Positions 41,923-50,311 of a stretch of DNA of 64,000 nt are shown in pieces. This DNA comes from Nocardia vinacea NBRC 16497. Its GTDB lineage: Bacteria; Actinomycetota; Actinomycetes; Mycobacteriales; Mycobacteriaceae. The DNA lies in contig NZ_BAGN01000158.1 in NCBI RefSeq assembly GCF_000308835.1, positions 1 to 64,000 of the forward strand. The letters run 5' to 3'. Positions within the stretch are counted from its first letter, which is position 1. Every line of letters begins with the position of its first letter. The notes below the pieces were generated by a model, which had not been told where the DNA came from, made no database searches, and saw only the letters and a list, made by a program, of their open reading frames with translations. Both the position numbers and the translations under genes were made by a program.

Positions 41923-42134
41923 GATTCGATCCTGACGCCAATCTCGCCGAACCGCTCGCCGACCCGAACCCCTTCGGCCGCAGCCGATTCTGACACCGCG
42001 GCCGTGCCGCCGATTCGTCTGAACACGGCGTCGCGTCCCGCTCTGCTGACGACGGCGCCCAGGGGTACCGGCAGTCGGCGCGGCCCAGTGAGGGCACGAT
42101 CCGTGCGCGGCGCGTACTTCTCGAGTATCGGCAT
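41919..42134 (-). CDS. Small protein translationally coupled to FadD
   Basis: 71 residues, MPILEKYAPRTDRALTGPRR at the start and ERFGEIGVRIES at the end. I do not recognise the family. Support for a real gene: a good ribosome-binding site (AGGTGG 6 nt before ATG 42134), an ATGA overlap with the fadD start, and position right after a palindromic promoter element. It is basic, with no membrane segment or signal peptide. It could instead be the degraded remnant of a longer partner gene. Confidence 0.55.
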   Translation of the reverse strand: MPILEKYAPRTDRALTGPRRLPVPLGAVVSRAGRDAVFRRIGGTAAVSESAAAEGVRVGERFGEIGVRIES

Positions 42135-42148
42135 CGTTGTCCACCTAG

Positions 42149-42168
42149 GTGAGGGCGAGTGCCCTCAC
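42149..42168. promoter_or_regulatory. Palindromic operator upstream of the small gene-fadD operon
   Basis: GTGAGGGC-GAGT-GCCCTCAC is a perfect 8-bp inverted repeat with a 4-bp centre, 15 bp before the 42134 start and 79 bp before the divergent GNAT gene. Its size and symmetry fit a TetR-type operator; no TetR gene is adjacent. Confidence 0.5.
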
Positions 42169-42246
42169 AGTAAAGGGTCTCCGGCGGATTCGTCGAGCAC
42201 CGACCCAGACAGCAGGGCCGACGCAGGCACGATCCATGATGGACGG

Positions 42247-42756
42247 ATGTCCAGCGATATCGGCGACCCCCGACCGACCGCAACCGCACCGGCTGCCGTG
42301 CTGCGGATCGTCGTCGATGATCTGTCCGGTCCCGAAGTCGCTGCCCTACTCACCCAGCATCTGGCCGAGATGTACGACAACTCGCCCGAAGACAGCGTGC
42401 ACGCCCTGGACCTGGATGCGCTCCGTGGACCGAACGTCACCTTCTGGAGTGCCTGGGAGGACGACGAGCTCGCTGGTTGCGGCGCACTCAAAGAACTCGA
42501 CCCTGCCCATGGCGAGATCAAGTCGATGCGCACCGCCACCGATCGCACCGGCCGCGGCATAGCCTCGGCCCTGCTGCACCATGTCATCGCCGAGGCCAGC
42601 GCCCGCAACTACCAGCGACTCAGCCTGGAGACGGGAGCATCCGACTACTTCGCCCCCGCGCTGCGGCTCTACGCCCGCCACGGCTTCGAGATCTGCGCAC
42701 CCTTCGCCGACTACGTCGAGGACCCGCACAGCGTCTTCATGACGCGCACCCTCTGA
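42247..42756 (+). CDS. GNAT family N-acetyltransferase
   Basis: 169 residues from ATG 42247. Typical GNAT elements: LRIVVDDLSGPEVAALLTQH, WEDDELAGCGALKELDP, IKSMRTATDRTGRGIASALL (acetyl-CoA loop with the RxxGxA-type turn), LSLETGASDYFAPALRLYAR and HGFEICAPFADY. Closest in style to the YsnE/PhnO-like acetyltransferases of small amines. Substrate unknown. Single gene, convergent with the ESX-associated operon. Confidence 0.88.
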   Translation: MSSDIGDPRPTATAPAAVLRIVVDDLSGPEVAALLTQHLAEMYDNSPEDSVHALDLDALRGPNVTFWSAWEDDELAGCGALKELDPAHGEIKSMRTATDRTGRGIASALLHHVIAEASARNYQRLSLETGASDYFAPALRLYARHGFEICAPFADYVEDPHSVFMTRTL

Positions 42757-42823
42757 CGCCTCGCGCCGGACAGGACCTTCAGCGGGCCTGATTCGGATCG
42801 TCGACGCCGAGTGGAACGGACTG

Positions 42824-43810
42824 TCAGCCCGCGTTGATCCCGGTGATCAGCGTGCGATTGCCCGCCGTGCGCGTCGTGATGATCTGTGTGAAGGTCTGCG
42901 GCTGCTCGCCCGGACGCTGCTGGGTCAGCCGGACCTCCCAATGCGCCTCCCCCGCATCGCTGCCCGCGCGGGTGATCTGCACGCAGTAGAGGGTGCCGAT
43001 CGGTACCTGGTTGATTCCGCGCTGAATCTGGTCGGCGGCGGGCACATTCGCATCGTTGGCGACCACGCCGCGCGCGGCGAATCCGGAACGCTGCACATAG
43101 TAGGCACGTTCGAACGCGAGGATCGCCGACGGCCCATCGCTGGTGCCGCCGGGATCGGTGCCGGAGATGACATCACCGGTGCGCCGCTGTTCACAGCCCG
43201 GCGTGGCGACCACGGAAGGCTGGTCACCGGGTGCCGTGGTCACTGGGGGACGCCCGGCAGTCCCCTGGGCAACCGCACGCGTCGTCGCGGCGGCCGGTCG
43301 CTTGTGATTGCCCGAACCGCCGAAGACGAACATCACCACCGACACCACTGCCAACACGACACCGAGCACGATCAGCACCGCGACGACGCGGTTGCCCCCA
43401 CCGGTCGGTTGCGGATCGCGACGGCGCGGCGGATGCCGCAGTGCCGGACCGGGATTGCCACCGGACCGATCGATGATCGTCGGTACGACGGAACTGGTCT
43501 CCGCCGGTAGCTCGGACTCGGCTTCGACCGCGCGCGTCGGAGGCCGACTGCGATTCGCCTCCGGTGGCGCCGCCGCGGGGCGCTGCGGTTCGAGCCACTC
43601 CTGCCAATCCCCGGCCGGCCGCGGACGGCGCGGCCGCTCGGGTGGATCGAGCGCATCGGCCAGCGGTGTCCGGTGCTGGCCCGAACCGCGGCGTACGTTC
43701 GGACGACGGCGCCGCTTCGGGGTCGAAGCGGCGGGCCGGACCATGGGCAGCCCGGTGTCGAACGGATTGCCCTGGTTCTGGCTCGAGGAGCCGGAATCAG
43801 AGCTCGTCAT
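42824..43810 (-). CDS. Single-pass membrane protein of an ESX-associated operon
   Basis: 328 residues. A long proline/arginine-rich cytoplasmic part (1-145) precedes one transmembrane helix (VVAVLIVLGVVLAVVSVVMF near 145-168). The outer domain of about 160 residues has two cysteines (PGCEQRR and LYCVQIT) likely to form a disulfide, and a compact fold (AILAFERAYYVQRSGFAARG). It resembles secretion-operon membrane proteins of Nocardia (DUF8176-like), but I cannot name it firmly. It overlaps the upstream gene by 14 bp, so it is the third gene of the EspC-like operon. Confidence 0.7.
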   Translation of the reverse strand: MTSSDSGSSSQNQGNPFDTGLPMVRPAASTPKRRRRPNVRRGSGQHRTPLADALDPPERPRRPRPAGDWQEWLEPQRPAAAPPEANRSRPPTRAVEAESELPAETSSVVPTIIDRSGGNPGPALRHPPRRRDPQPTGGGNRVVAVLIVLGVVLAVVSVVMFVFGGSGNHKRPAAATTRAVAQGTAGRPPVTTAPGDQPSVVATPGCEQRRTGDVISGTDPGGTSDGPSAILAFERAYYVQRSGFAARGVVANDANVPAADQIQRGINQVPIGTLYCVQITRAGSDAGEAHWEVRLTQQRPGEQPQTFTQIITTRTAGNRTLITGINAG

Positions 43811-45089
43811 CGTCGAATTCGCCGATCACCGCAGGCGGGACGGTCGCCAATACGGTCGGCACGGTGACGCCGAGTTGACCGTCACGTGGTCGGCGGTCCT
43901 CATCCGACTGCGACGACGGCGGCATCGCCAGACCACCACCGGTGGTGCCAGGCTGATTCGTCGGTTCCGGCCCAGACGGGCGCGACGGCGGCGCGTCCGC
44001 GCTCGCAGCCGGTGCCTGCGGCGCGGGTGCGGGTGCCGGTTTCGTCGCGGTCGGACCGTCCAGGTTGGGCGGGATCACCGAGTTGGTACCGATATTCGGC
44101 GCCGGCTTGGACGACTGCCCAGATCCGCCACCGAAGTCGATGACATTCGTGGGCTTGCTCGCACTGTCACCGCCGGTGGGCGAATTCGTGGTGCTACCCG
44201 GATGGATGAGTTCGGGAATCGCCTTATCGATGACCTTATCCGCGGACGCGGCCACGGTGTCCATGGCGTGCGTGCCGACTTCGGCGATCTTATCGATGAG
44301 GTGGGTGCCGATATTGACTCCGGCATCGATGGCCGCGGTGCCGACCGAGACGCCCGCGTTGATCAAGTACTGCTGCAATTGGAGTTGGGCCGCCTGCACC
44401 GGATCCAGTGGCGTCGTTGTCGTCACGCCCGCCGTGGTCACGCCGTTCGTCGTACCCGGCACCACCGTCTGCTGGGTCGTGCCGACACCCTGCGGTGTGC
44501 TCACCGTGAGCGGTCCCATCGCATCCAACCGCGCAGTGTGGTCATTCATTTCCGACTGCGCCGTGCTGACCGCGGTGACCGCGTCGCGCAACGCCTGGGT
44601 CGCGCGCGCGATTACCGCATCGGAATCCGAGGACGCGCTCGCGGTGCTCATGATCTGCTTGGCGTCGCGACGGAAGTCCGCGATGATCTGATCCACCTTC
44701 TGCGCGGCGCGGGCGCTGGTGGCATGGGCGTCGCCGAGCACCGACAGGTACTCGGGGCCGCGATCGGTGATATCACCGATCTGAGTTTGCGTGGTGCGCA
44801 ATGCCGGAACGGCATCGTCGGCGGCGCGGGAGGTCCATGTCGATTCGAGGGCGTGCAGGCCCTCGCGGTGCGGACCCTCGGCATCGGCGGCCTGGGTGGA
44901 CGCGGTGGACAGCGCGTTGACGACGGACTGGTCCGGAGTCGCGACGCCGCTGCCGAGCGAAGCGCGCAATTGCAGCAGCGGCTCGACCAGCGCCGCTACG
45001 ATCGGCGGATCCACGTTCGGATCAACGGGCGTGCTGACGGGAGTATCGGCGGCGTTGTTCACAGGCCGCCGTCGAAGCAGTCGTCTCAT
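43797..45089 (-). CDS. Helical, proline-rich ESX-associated protein
   Basis: 430 residues. The N-terminal half (30-200) is predicted helical and Ala-rich (VEPLLQLRASLGSGVATPDQ, STAQSEMNDHTARLDAM), the kind of coiled bundle found in Esp-type partners. Residues 250-300 are a helical stretch (LQLQQYLINAGVSVGTAAID). The last 120 residues are a Pro/Ala/Ser-rich linker ending in an acidic tail. No signal peptide. The ATG overlaps the EspC-like gene by 4 bp, so co-translation and probably co-secretion are expected. No clear family assignment. Confidence 0.65.
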   Translation of the reverse strand: MRRLLRRRPVNNAADTPVSTPVDPNVDPPIVAALVEPLLQLRASLGSGVATPDQSVVNALSTASTQAADAEGPHREGLHALESTWTSRAADDAVPALRTTQTQIGDITDRGPEYLSVLGDAHATSARAAQKVDQIIADFRRDAKQIMSTASASSDSDAVIARATQALRDAVTAVSTAQSEMNDHTARLDAMGPLTVSTPQGVGTTQQTVVPGTTNGVTTAGVTTTTPLDPVQAAQLQLQQYLINAGVSVGTAAIDAGVNIGTHLIDKIAEVGTHAMDTVAASADKVIDKAIPELIHPGSTTNSPTGGDSASKPTNVIDFGGGSGQSSKPAPNIGTNSVIPPNLDGPTATKPAPAPAPQAPAASADAPPSRPSGPEPTNQPGTTGGGLAMPPSSQSDEDRRPRDGQLGVTVPTVLATVPPAVIGEFDDDEL

Positions 45090-45409
45090 GGCAGCGCCTC
45101 TCCTTGCCGGGCAAGCGCGCCCGCGGAATCGACATCAATACCCTGCATGTCCGCGCTGTAGTCGCGCAGCACCTGCCCGTACGCGGCGACCAGTTGTCCT
45201 GCGGTCGAGAGCGCCTGCACGTGTTCGTTCACCTTCTCGGTGAACCGGGCCACAAATCCGGCACCGACCTGACCGAGGTCGGCGACCAGCCGCTCGGGAT
45301 TCACCGCGCCACCCGCGACCTCCGACGCCGAGGCCAGTTGTTGCGACACCGTATTCGCGATCGTGGTGTAGGCGGCCATCGCCGCCGGGTCGAGCTTCAG
45401 CGCGTCCAC
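45086..45409 (-). CDS. EspC-like type VII secretion target protein
   Basis: 107 residues, helical hairpin type: LDPAAMAAYTTIANTVSQQL, then ARFTEKVNEHVQALSTAGQL and VAAYGQVLRDYSADM. This is the pattern of the T7SS_ESX_EspC family (EspC partners of ESX-1 in mycobacteria). GTG start at 45409 with AAGGGGGAAC upstream. The strict YxxxD/E export motif is not seen after the second helix; DYSADMQGID is the nearest. No ESX ATPase or membrane core genes are in the window, so it would use a system encoded elsewhere. First gene of a three-gene operon. Confidence 0.75.
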   Translation of the reverse strand: MDALKLDPAAMAAYTTIANTVSQQLASASEVAGGAVNPERLVADLGQVGAGFVARFTEKVNEHVQALSTAGQLVAAYGQVLRDYSADMQGIDVDSAGALARQGEALP

Positions 45410-45697
45410 TGTTCCCCCTTAATACGGAAACCAATCTGTCGCGTCATATTTCGACACTCCGAGCGTACTTGGGACCCGGGCAATGTGCGCGGGGATCCTT
45501 TCGTTCCACTGGAGTCTATGCCGCCGGATCCGTCTCTTATGTCGACACCGGTCCGGTTCCACAGACTCCGAGGTCGAATGCGGAAATGATCACTTTCACC
45601 TCATGCCGGTTCTATGCTTGTCGCGACGAAGTTGGTCCCATCAACACCCTGGCGATCCGCGCACAGGGTGCCGGCACGGGTTAGAGGGGTCAGAAGC

Positions 45698-46207
45698 GTG
45701 AAGAACAGCAAACGTTTTCGAGACTGGTCGGTCAGATCCGCAGTACTCGTCGGTGCCGTTTCCGCAGGTCTGCTGATGGCGGGGACGGCACAGGCCGAAC
45801 CGTTGTGGCCCGGTGGACCGGATATCGGCACACCGGCGATCATCCCGCCGGTTCCGATCGTCGCACCGTGTGGCACCACCGCACGCATGTGCATGCGGCT
45901 GTCGACGAACGAGGCCTGGCTGATGGACAACGGCAAGGTCACCTACGGTCCGACCCCGATTTCGCACGGGCGGCCCGGATATGAGACGCCGCCCGGCGTC
46001 TTCAAGGTCGCCTTCAAGCGCGAAGACTTCTGGAGCACCATGCACAACGCTCCGATGAAGTGGGCGGTCTTCTTCAACGGCGATATAGCCACCCATATCG
46101 GCCCCATCGAGGAGCAGTCGCACGGATGCATCCGCATGACCCCCGAGGGCGCCGAAGCGACCTACCGCTACCTCAACCCCGGTGACGTCGTCGAAGTCGT
46201 TCCCTGA
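45698..46207 (+). CDS. Secreted L,D-transpeptidase (YkuD domain)
   Basis: 169 residues from GTG 45698. An N-terminal signal peptide (basic start, then AVLVGAVSAGLLMAGTAQA with cleavage after AQA) precedes a short YkuD domain. The catalytic motif HIGPIEEQSHGCIRMTPEGA contains the nucleophile Cys and the SHGCIR core. It should make 3-3 cross-links in peptidoglycan or attach proteins. It is shorter than mycobacterial Ldt proteins, lacking the immunoglobulin-like domains. Divergent from the EspC-like operon; ends at a strong T-tailed terminator. Confidence 0.9.
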   Translation: MKNSKRFRDWSVRSAVLVGAVSAGLLMAGTAQAEPLWPGGPDIGTPAIIPPVPIVAPCGTTARMCMRLSTNEAWLMDNGKVTYGPTPISHGRPGYETPPGVFKVAFKREDFWSTMHNAPMKWAVFFNGDIATHIGPIEEQSHGCIRMTPEGAEATYRYLNPGDVVEVVP

Positions 46208-46226
46208 CACCGATTCCGTCGCTGAG

Positions 46227-46261
46227 AAAGGCCCGGGCGCGATCTACGCCGGGGCCTTTTT
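46227..46261 (+). terminator. Intrinsic terminator of the L,D-transpeptidase gene
   Basis: AAAGGCCCGGGCG and CGCCGGGGCCTTTTT form a 13-bp stem with one mismatch and a run of Ts, 19 bp after the stop: a textbook rho-independent terminator, rare in this high-GC sequence. Confidence 0.85.
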
Positions 46262-46322
46262 CGTATCCGACGCCGTCGACCGCAGCCTTGTTTCGTCCAA
46301 TTTCGGTTCGGGCGTTCGCATT

Positions 46323-46505
46323 TCAGGACGTAGCGCGACGACGCACGCCATCGCTCGTGATGTGACCGTCATCGACGGACCACAGGACCGCCGAGCCGAA
46401 CCAGTGACACAACAGCAGGGCCAGTTCGATATCGAGGCGGTCCTCGTCGAACCGCCGCCGGTCAGCCATAACCAACAGTAGATCGCGGCCACGACCCGGG
46501 TGATC
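46323..46505 (-). pseudogene. Possible remnant of a coding gene
   Basis: Between the terminator at 46261 and the phaB start at 46852 no intact gene is evident, and 46500-46850 has lower GC than its surroundings. On the minus strand, 46480-46323 reads DLLLVMADRRRFDEDRLDIE, then LALLLCHWFGSAVLWSVDDG and a short tail to a stop, with high third-position GC. A second frame around 46620-46760 reads GTRRQGVRIVGDARFVRVAG, then GVEIWGVPKGSW. These look like pieces of real protein but no start, full domain or family can be given. Confidence 0.3.
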
Positions 46506-46851
46506 GATTCCCCGATGCGATTTGTCTTCCTGCGACAACATCGGCCGCGGACTTCGTATTTTCGCGACGGTGTTTACCAGGTGTCCGATTCCTACCGTTG
46601 GCGTATCCCTTCGAAACCGCCGGCCCAGGAATTGTCCATGAACCTTTCGGCACTCCCCATATCTCCACACCACCCGCGACCCGTACGAACCGAGCATCAC
46701 CGACGATCCGCACGCCCTGTCTCCGCGTGCCAATGAATTCTCCGGTTCTCGTCTCCAGAAGACGATGATCCGGGCCCAATTCCATATGACAGTTATTTCA
46801 GCCGGCAACGACGCGGCGCACAGAATTCGAAACACCCAGAAAGCGTCAAGA

Positions 46852-47691
46852 ATGACCACTTCGTACGTTCAACAAATCCCCGAGCTCGGGCTCGGCACCG
46901 GAAAACTCACCGGCCGCGTCGCCTTCGTGACCGGCGGCACCCGCGGTATCGGCGCCGCGACCGCCCGCAGCCTCGCCGGTCAGGGCGCCACAGTGGCCGT
47001 CGGCTACAGCCGCAACCAGGACAGCGCCGACTGTTTCGTCGCGAACCTCACCGAGCAGACCCGCGCGCACGGTGCCGGAGCTTCGGCCCATCAGGGCGAT
47101 ATCGGCTCCGCCGCCGACTGTCGCCGAACCATTGCCGAGGTGATCGAAACTCATGGGCGACTCGACATTCTGGTCAATAACGCGGGTATCACCATGGACA
47201 AGACGGTGTCCGCGATGACCGAGGAGGATTGGTACTCCGTGCTCGACGTGAACCTGTCCGGCGCATTCTTCCTCTCGCAGGCCGCGCTTGCGCACATGGT
47301 CGAGCGGGGGTCCGGGCGCATCGTCAATGTGTCCTCCGTGATCGGTGAGACCGGCAATATCGGCCAGGCCAACTACGCCGCCTCCAAGTCCGGTCTCTTC
47401 GGGCTGACCAAGACCCTGGCCAAGGAGGCCGCCTACCAGCTCGCCGAATCCGGCATGCGCACCGACTACGGCACCGGCATCACGGTCAATGCCGTGACGC
47501 CCGGCCTGATCGCCACCGAGATGACCGCCCGCGTTCCAGAGAAGGTGATGACCAAGCTCACCAGCCAGATCCCGGTGGGACGGGTCGGTCGCCCCGAGGA
47601 GATCGCCAGGGTCGTGCACTTCCTGGCCGCCGACGCCTCCGCCTTCATCACCGGCCAGGTATGGAGCGTCAACGGCGGCATGGACATGTGA
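46852..47691 (+). CDS. phaB: Acetoacetyl-CoA reductase-like SDR (PhaB type)
   Basis: 279 residues from ATG 46852. SDR with TGGTRGIG loop, NNAGITMDKTV (the D-K sequence after NNAGIT is common to PhaB/FabG), catalytic Ser in VSSVIGETGN, and YAASK. ATEMTARVPEKVMTKLTSQI and PVGRVGRPEEIARVVHFLAA match NADPH-dependent acetoacetyl-CoA reductases. It would supply (R)-3-hydroxyacyl-CoA to the PHA synthase encoded 40 bp downstream. The N-terminal 20 residues are an extension beyond typical PhaB. A FabG-type role cannot be excluded by sequence alone. Confidence 0.85.
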   Translation: MTTSYVQQIPELGLGTGKLTGRVAFVTGGTRGIGAATARSLAGQGATVAVGYSRNQDSADCFVANLTEQTRAHGAGASAHQGDIGSAADCRRTIAEVIETHGRLDILVNNAGITMDKTVSAMTEEDWYSVLDVNLSGAFFLSQAALAHMVERGSGRIVNVSSVIGETGNIGQANYAASKSGLFGLTKTLAKEAAYQLAESGMRTDYGTGITVNAVTPGLIATEMTARVPEKVMTKLTSQIPVGRVGRPEEIARVVHFLAADASAFITGQVWSVNGGMDM

Positions 47692-47731
47692 CCCCACGCA
47701 CCGTCGAACTACCTACCCCGGAGAAGCCATC

Positions 47732-49456
47732 GTGACGAATACCGTTGAAACCGAACGCAATTACCCACCCGCCACCGCCCGCTGCGCGGACGAGCTCGCC
47801 GCTCCGCTCGATCTGCTCCTGCTCGACCCGGCCCTCGGCCTGCGCCGCCGCATGACGCCGAACACCTCCTGGGCGCATATGGCCGCCATTCTGGCCCGCA
47901 AGCCGGGCACCATTGCCGAGCGCGGCCAGTCGCTGGTCAAGGAGCTCGGCACTATCGCCCGCGGCGACTCCACCCGTGAACCGGCGAAGTACGACAAGCG
48001 CTTTGCCGATCCGGCGTGGCAACAGAATCCGATGCTGCACCGCATCGTGCAGGCCTACCTCGCCGCATCTGAGACCGCCGAAACGCTGTACAAGGACGCC
48101 GATCTGGACTGGCGTGACGCCGAGCGAATGAAAATCGTCCTCGACAATGTGATCGAGGGCGCTTCGCCGAGTAACAATCCGCTGCTCAGCCCGCTGGGCT
48201 GGAAGGCACTCATCGATACCGGCGGACTGAGCGCGGTGCGCGGCCTGCGCCGATTCCTGCGCGATATCGCGGTTCAGCCGCGAGTTCCCACGATGGTCGA
48301 GCCGGATGCCTTCGCGGTCGGCGAGACGATCGCGGCCACGCCGGGCGCGGTCGTCCTGAAAACGCGGATGTTCGAGTTGATCCAGTACACCCCGCAGACA
48401 CCGATGGTGCAGACCGTTCCGCTGCTGATGGTGCCGCCGGTCATCAACAAGTTCTATGTCATGGATATCGCACCCGGCCGCAGCATGATCGAGTATTTCC
48501 TGCGGCAGGGCCAGCAGGTCTTCGCGATCTCGTGGCGCAATCCGCGTGCCCGGCACCGTGATTGGGGATTCGACAACTATGGCGCCGCCATTGTCGAGGC
48601 GCTCGACGCGGTGCGGCGGATCGCGGGCACCGAGCGCACCCATCTGATGGCGAGCTGTTCCGGCGGCATCCTCGCGGCCATGGTCGCCGCGCATCTCACC
48701 GATATCGGCGAGGCCGATCGGCTGGCCAGCCTGACGCTCGCGGTGACCGTGCTCGATCAGTCCAAGGCGGGTTTCGCCGCGGCGGCGCTCGCGGAGAAGG
48801 AGGCGCACAGGGCGATCAGGATGTCCGCGCGCAAGGGCTATCTCGACGGACGCGCACTGGCCGAGGTGTTCGCGTGGCTGCGGCCGACGGATCTGATCTG
48901 GCGGTATTGGGTGAACAACTACGTCCAGGGGCGCGCGCCCGCGGCGTTCGACGTGCTGTTCTGGAATGCGGACACCACGCGAATGACCGCGGCTCTGCAC
49001 CACGATATGGTGCTGCTCGGCCTGCACAATTCGCTGACCGAGCCCGGTGCGGTGAGCATGCTGCACTCGCCGGTGGATCTGTCGAAGGTGACCGTGGATT
49101 CGTATGTGATCGGCGGCATCGCCGACCACATCAGCCCGTGGCAGGCCACCTATCGCAGCGCGCGGTTACTGGGCAGCGCACAGCAGCGGTACGTGCTCTC
49201 GACCAGCGGGCATATCGCCGCGCTGGTCAATCCGCCCGGAAATCCCAAGGCGTCCTACCGATTCGGGCCCGCCGATACCGAGAGTCCCACCGAATGGCTG
49301 GAAACCGCGGAGCGGGCCGCGGATTCCTGGTGGCCCGATTATGCCGCCTGGCTCGCCGAGCGCGGCGGACCGGAAAAGGCCGCGCCGCAACAGCTCGGCA
49401 CCGACGGCCTGCCACCTGTGGGTCCCGCGCCGGGCACGTATGTCCACGAGCACTGA
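47732..49456 (+). CDS. phaC: Poly(3-hydroxyalkanoate) synthase PhaC
   Basis: 574 residues, class I/II size. The alpha/beta-hydrolase domain carries the nucleophile Cys309 in HLMASCSGGILA, with Asp465 (GGIADHISPW) and His494 (STSGHIAALVNPP). The conserved N-terminal PHA synthase region (NPLLSPLGWKALIDTGGLSA) and LLMVPPVINKFYVMD plus ISWRNP are present. The usual G-x-C-x-G-G box reads A-S-C-S-G-G, so the first Gly is Ala. It polymerises (R)-3-hydroxyacyl-CoA into storage polyester on granules. GTG start with GGAGAAG upstream. Middle gene of phaB-phaC-phaZ. Confidence 0.92.
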   Translation: MTNTVETERNYPPATARCADELAAPLDLLLLDPALGLRRRMTPNTSWAHMAAILARKPGTIAERGQSLVKELGTIARGDSTREPAKYDKRFADPAWQQNPMLHRIVQAYLAASETAETLYKDADLDWRDAERMKIVLDNVIEGASPSNNPLLSPLGWKALIDTGGLSAVRGLRRFLRDIAVQPRVPTMVEPDAFAVGETIAATPGAVVLKTRMFELIQYTPQTPMVQTVPLLMVPPVINKFYVMDIAPGRSMIEYFLRQGQQVFAISWRNPRARHRDWGFDNYGAAIVEALDAVRRIAGTERTHLMASCSGGILAAMVAAHLTDIGEADRLASLTLAVTVLDQSKAGFAAAALAEKEAHRAIRMSARKGYLDGRALAEVFAWLRPTDLIWRYWVNNYVQGRAPAAFDVLFWNADTTRMTAALHHDMVLLGLHNSLTEPGAVSMLHSPVDLSKVTVDSYVIGGIADHISPWQATYRSARLLGSAQQRYVLSTSGHIAALVNPPGNPKASYRFGPADTESPTEWLETAERAADSWWPDYAAWLAERGGPEKAAPQQLGTDGLPPVGPAPGTYVHEH

Positions 49457-50300
49457 AAACGTGGGAGGTGCCGAGGGGATCACCGCCACTGCCGGGGACC
49501 ACATCGTCTCCGTATTCGGCCAACGGATCCGGGTGCGTACCCGGCCGGGACAGGGCGTGCCGCTGGTGCTGTGCAACGGTATCGGCGCCGGGCTCGAGGT
49601 GCTCGCGCCGCTGGTCGAGCGGCTCGACCTCGATATTCCCGTCGTACGTTTCGATGTGCCCGGCACCGGCGAGTCACCGCATTCCGCACTCCCCTACGGG
49701 TTTCCGTATCTGGCATGGTTGCTCGGCCGCGTCCTCGACAAGCTCGGCATCGACCGCGTCGATCTGCTCGGCCTGTCGTGGGGCGGTGCGGTGGCACAAC
49801 AATTCGCTCTGCAGAACCCGCGCCGATGTCGCAGGCTGGTCCTGGTATCGACGGCGACCGGCGTACTGATGGTGCCCGCCCACCCGCGGGTACTGGTCAA
49901 GATGGCCACACCGCGCCGGTTCCGAGATCCGGAGTACGCCGCCGAGATCGCAGCGAGCATCTACGGCGGCACGGCGCGCACCGACCCCGAACCGGTCGCC
50001 GAATTGTTCCATCGGCAGGTGCACGCGGGATCCCGGCGCGGCTACCTATATCAGCTGCTCGCGGGTTCGATGTGGACCAGTCTGCCCGCGCTGTGGGCGA
50101 TCCGGCAGCCCACGCTCATTATCGCGGGCACCGACGACCCGATAATCCCGGTCGCCAACGCCCGCGTCATGCATCGAATGCTGCCGCATTCGACACTGCA
50201 CCTACATCCGGGCGGCCATGTGGACGTCGTCATCGACGCGGCCGCATTCGGTCCGGTGATCAGCGGATTTCTCCGAGCACACCGAGAAACTATGACATGA
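49440..50300 (+). CDS. phaZ: Intracellular poly(3-hydroxyalkanoate) depolymerase-like alpha/beta hydrolase
   Basis: 286 residues from ATG 49440, overlapping phaC by 17 bp. Alpha/beta hydrolase with LVLCNGIGAGLEVLAPLVER, the nucleophile elbow GLSWGGAVAQQFA, IIAGTDDPIIPVANA for the Asp loop and LHPGGHVD for the His. The NGIGA and LSWGG sequences are typical of the medium-chain PHA depolymerase group. With phaB and phaC it makes a complete synthesis and mobilisation unit. Its stop is 11 bp from the convergent efflux pump gene. Confidence 0.87.
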   Translation: MSTSTENVGGAEGITATAGDHIVSVFGQRIRVRTRPGQGVPLVLCNGIGAGLEVLAPLVERLDLDIPVVRFDVPGTGESPHSALPYGFPYLAWLLGRVLDKLGIDRVDLLGLSWGGAVAQQFALQNPRRCRRLVLVSTATGVLMVPAHPRVLVKMATPRRFRDPEYAAEIAASIYGGTARTDPEPVAELFHRQVHAGSRRGYLYQLLAGSMWTSLPALWAIRQPTLIIAGTDDPIIPVANARVMHRMLPHSTLHLHPGGHVDVVIDAAAFGPVISGFLRAHRETMT

Positions 50301-50311
50301 CCAGCCGGGCC

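Noticed and set aside
42149..42168. Terminator hairpin
   Set aside because: It lies between divergent start codons, not after a stop; an operator fits better.
43308..45161. 617-residue plus-strand frame opposite the ESX-associated genes
   Set aside because: Arg/Gly-rich shadow; the minus-strand genes have overlapping starts and a transmembrane segment.
46852..47691. PhaB-like SDR as the missing polyketide ketoreductase
   Set aside because: It is in an operon with PHA synthase and depolymerase and separated from the PKS by a pump operon on the other strand; a role in the PKS cannot be excluded but is not the simplest reading.
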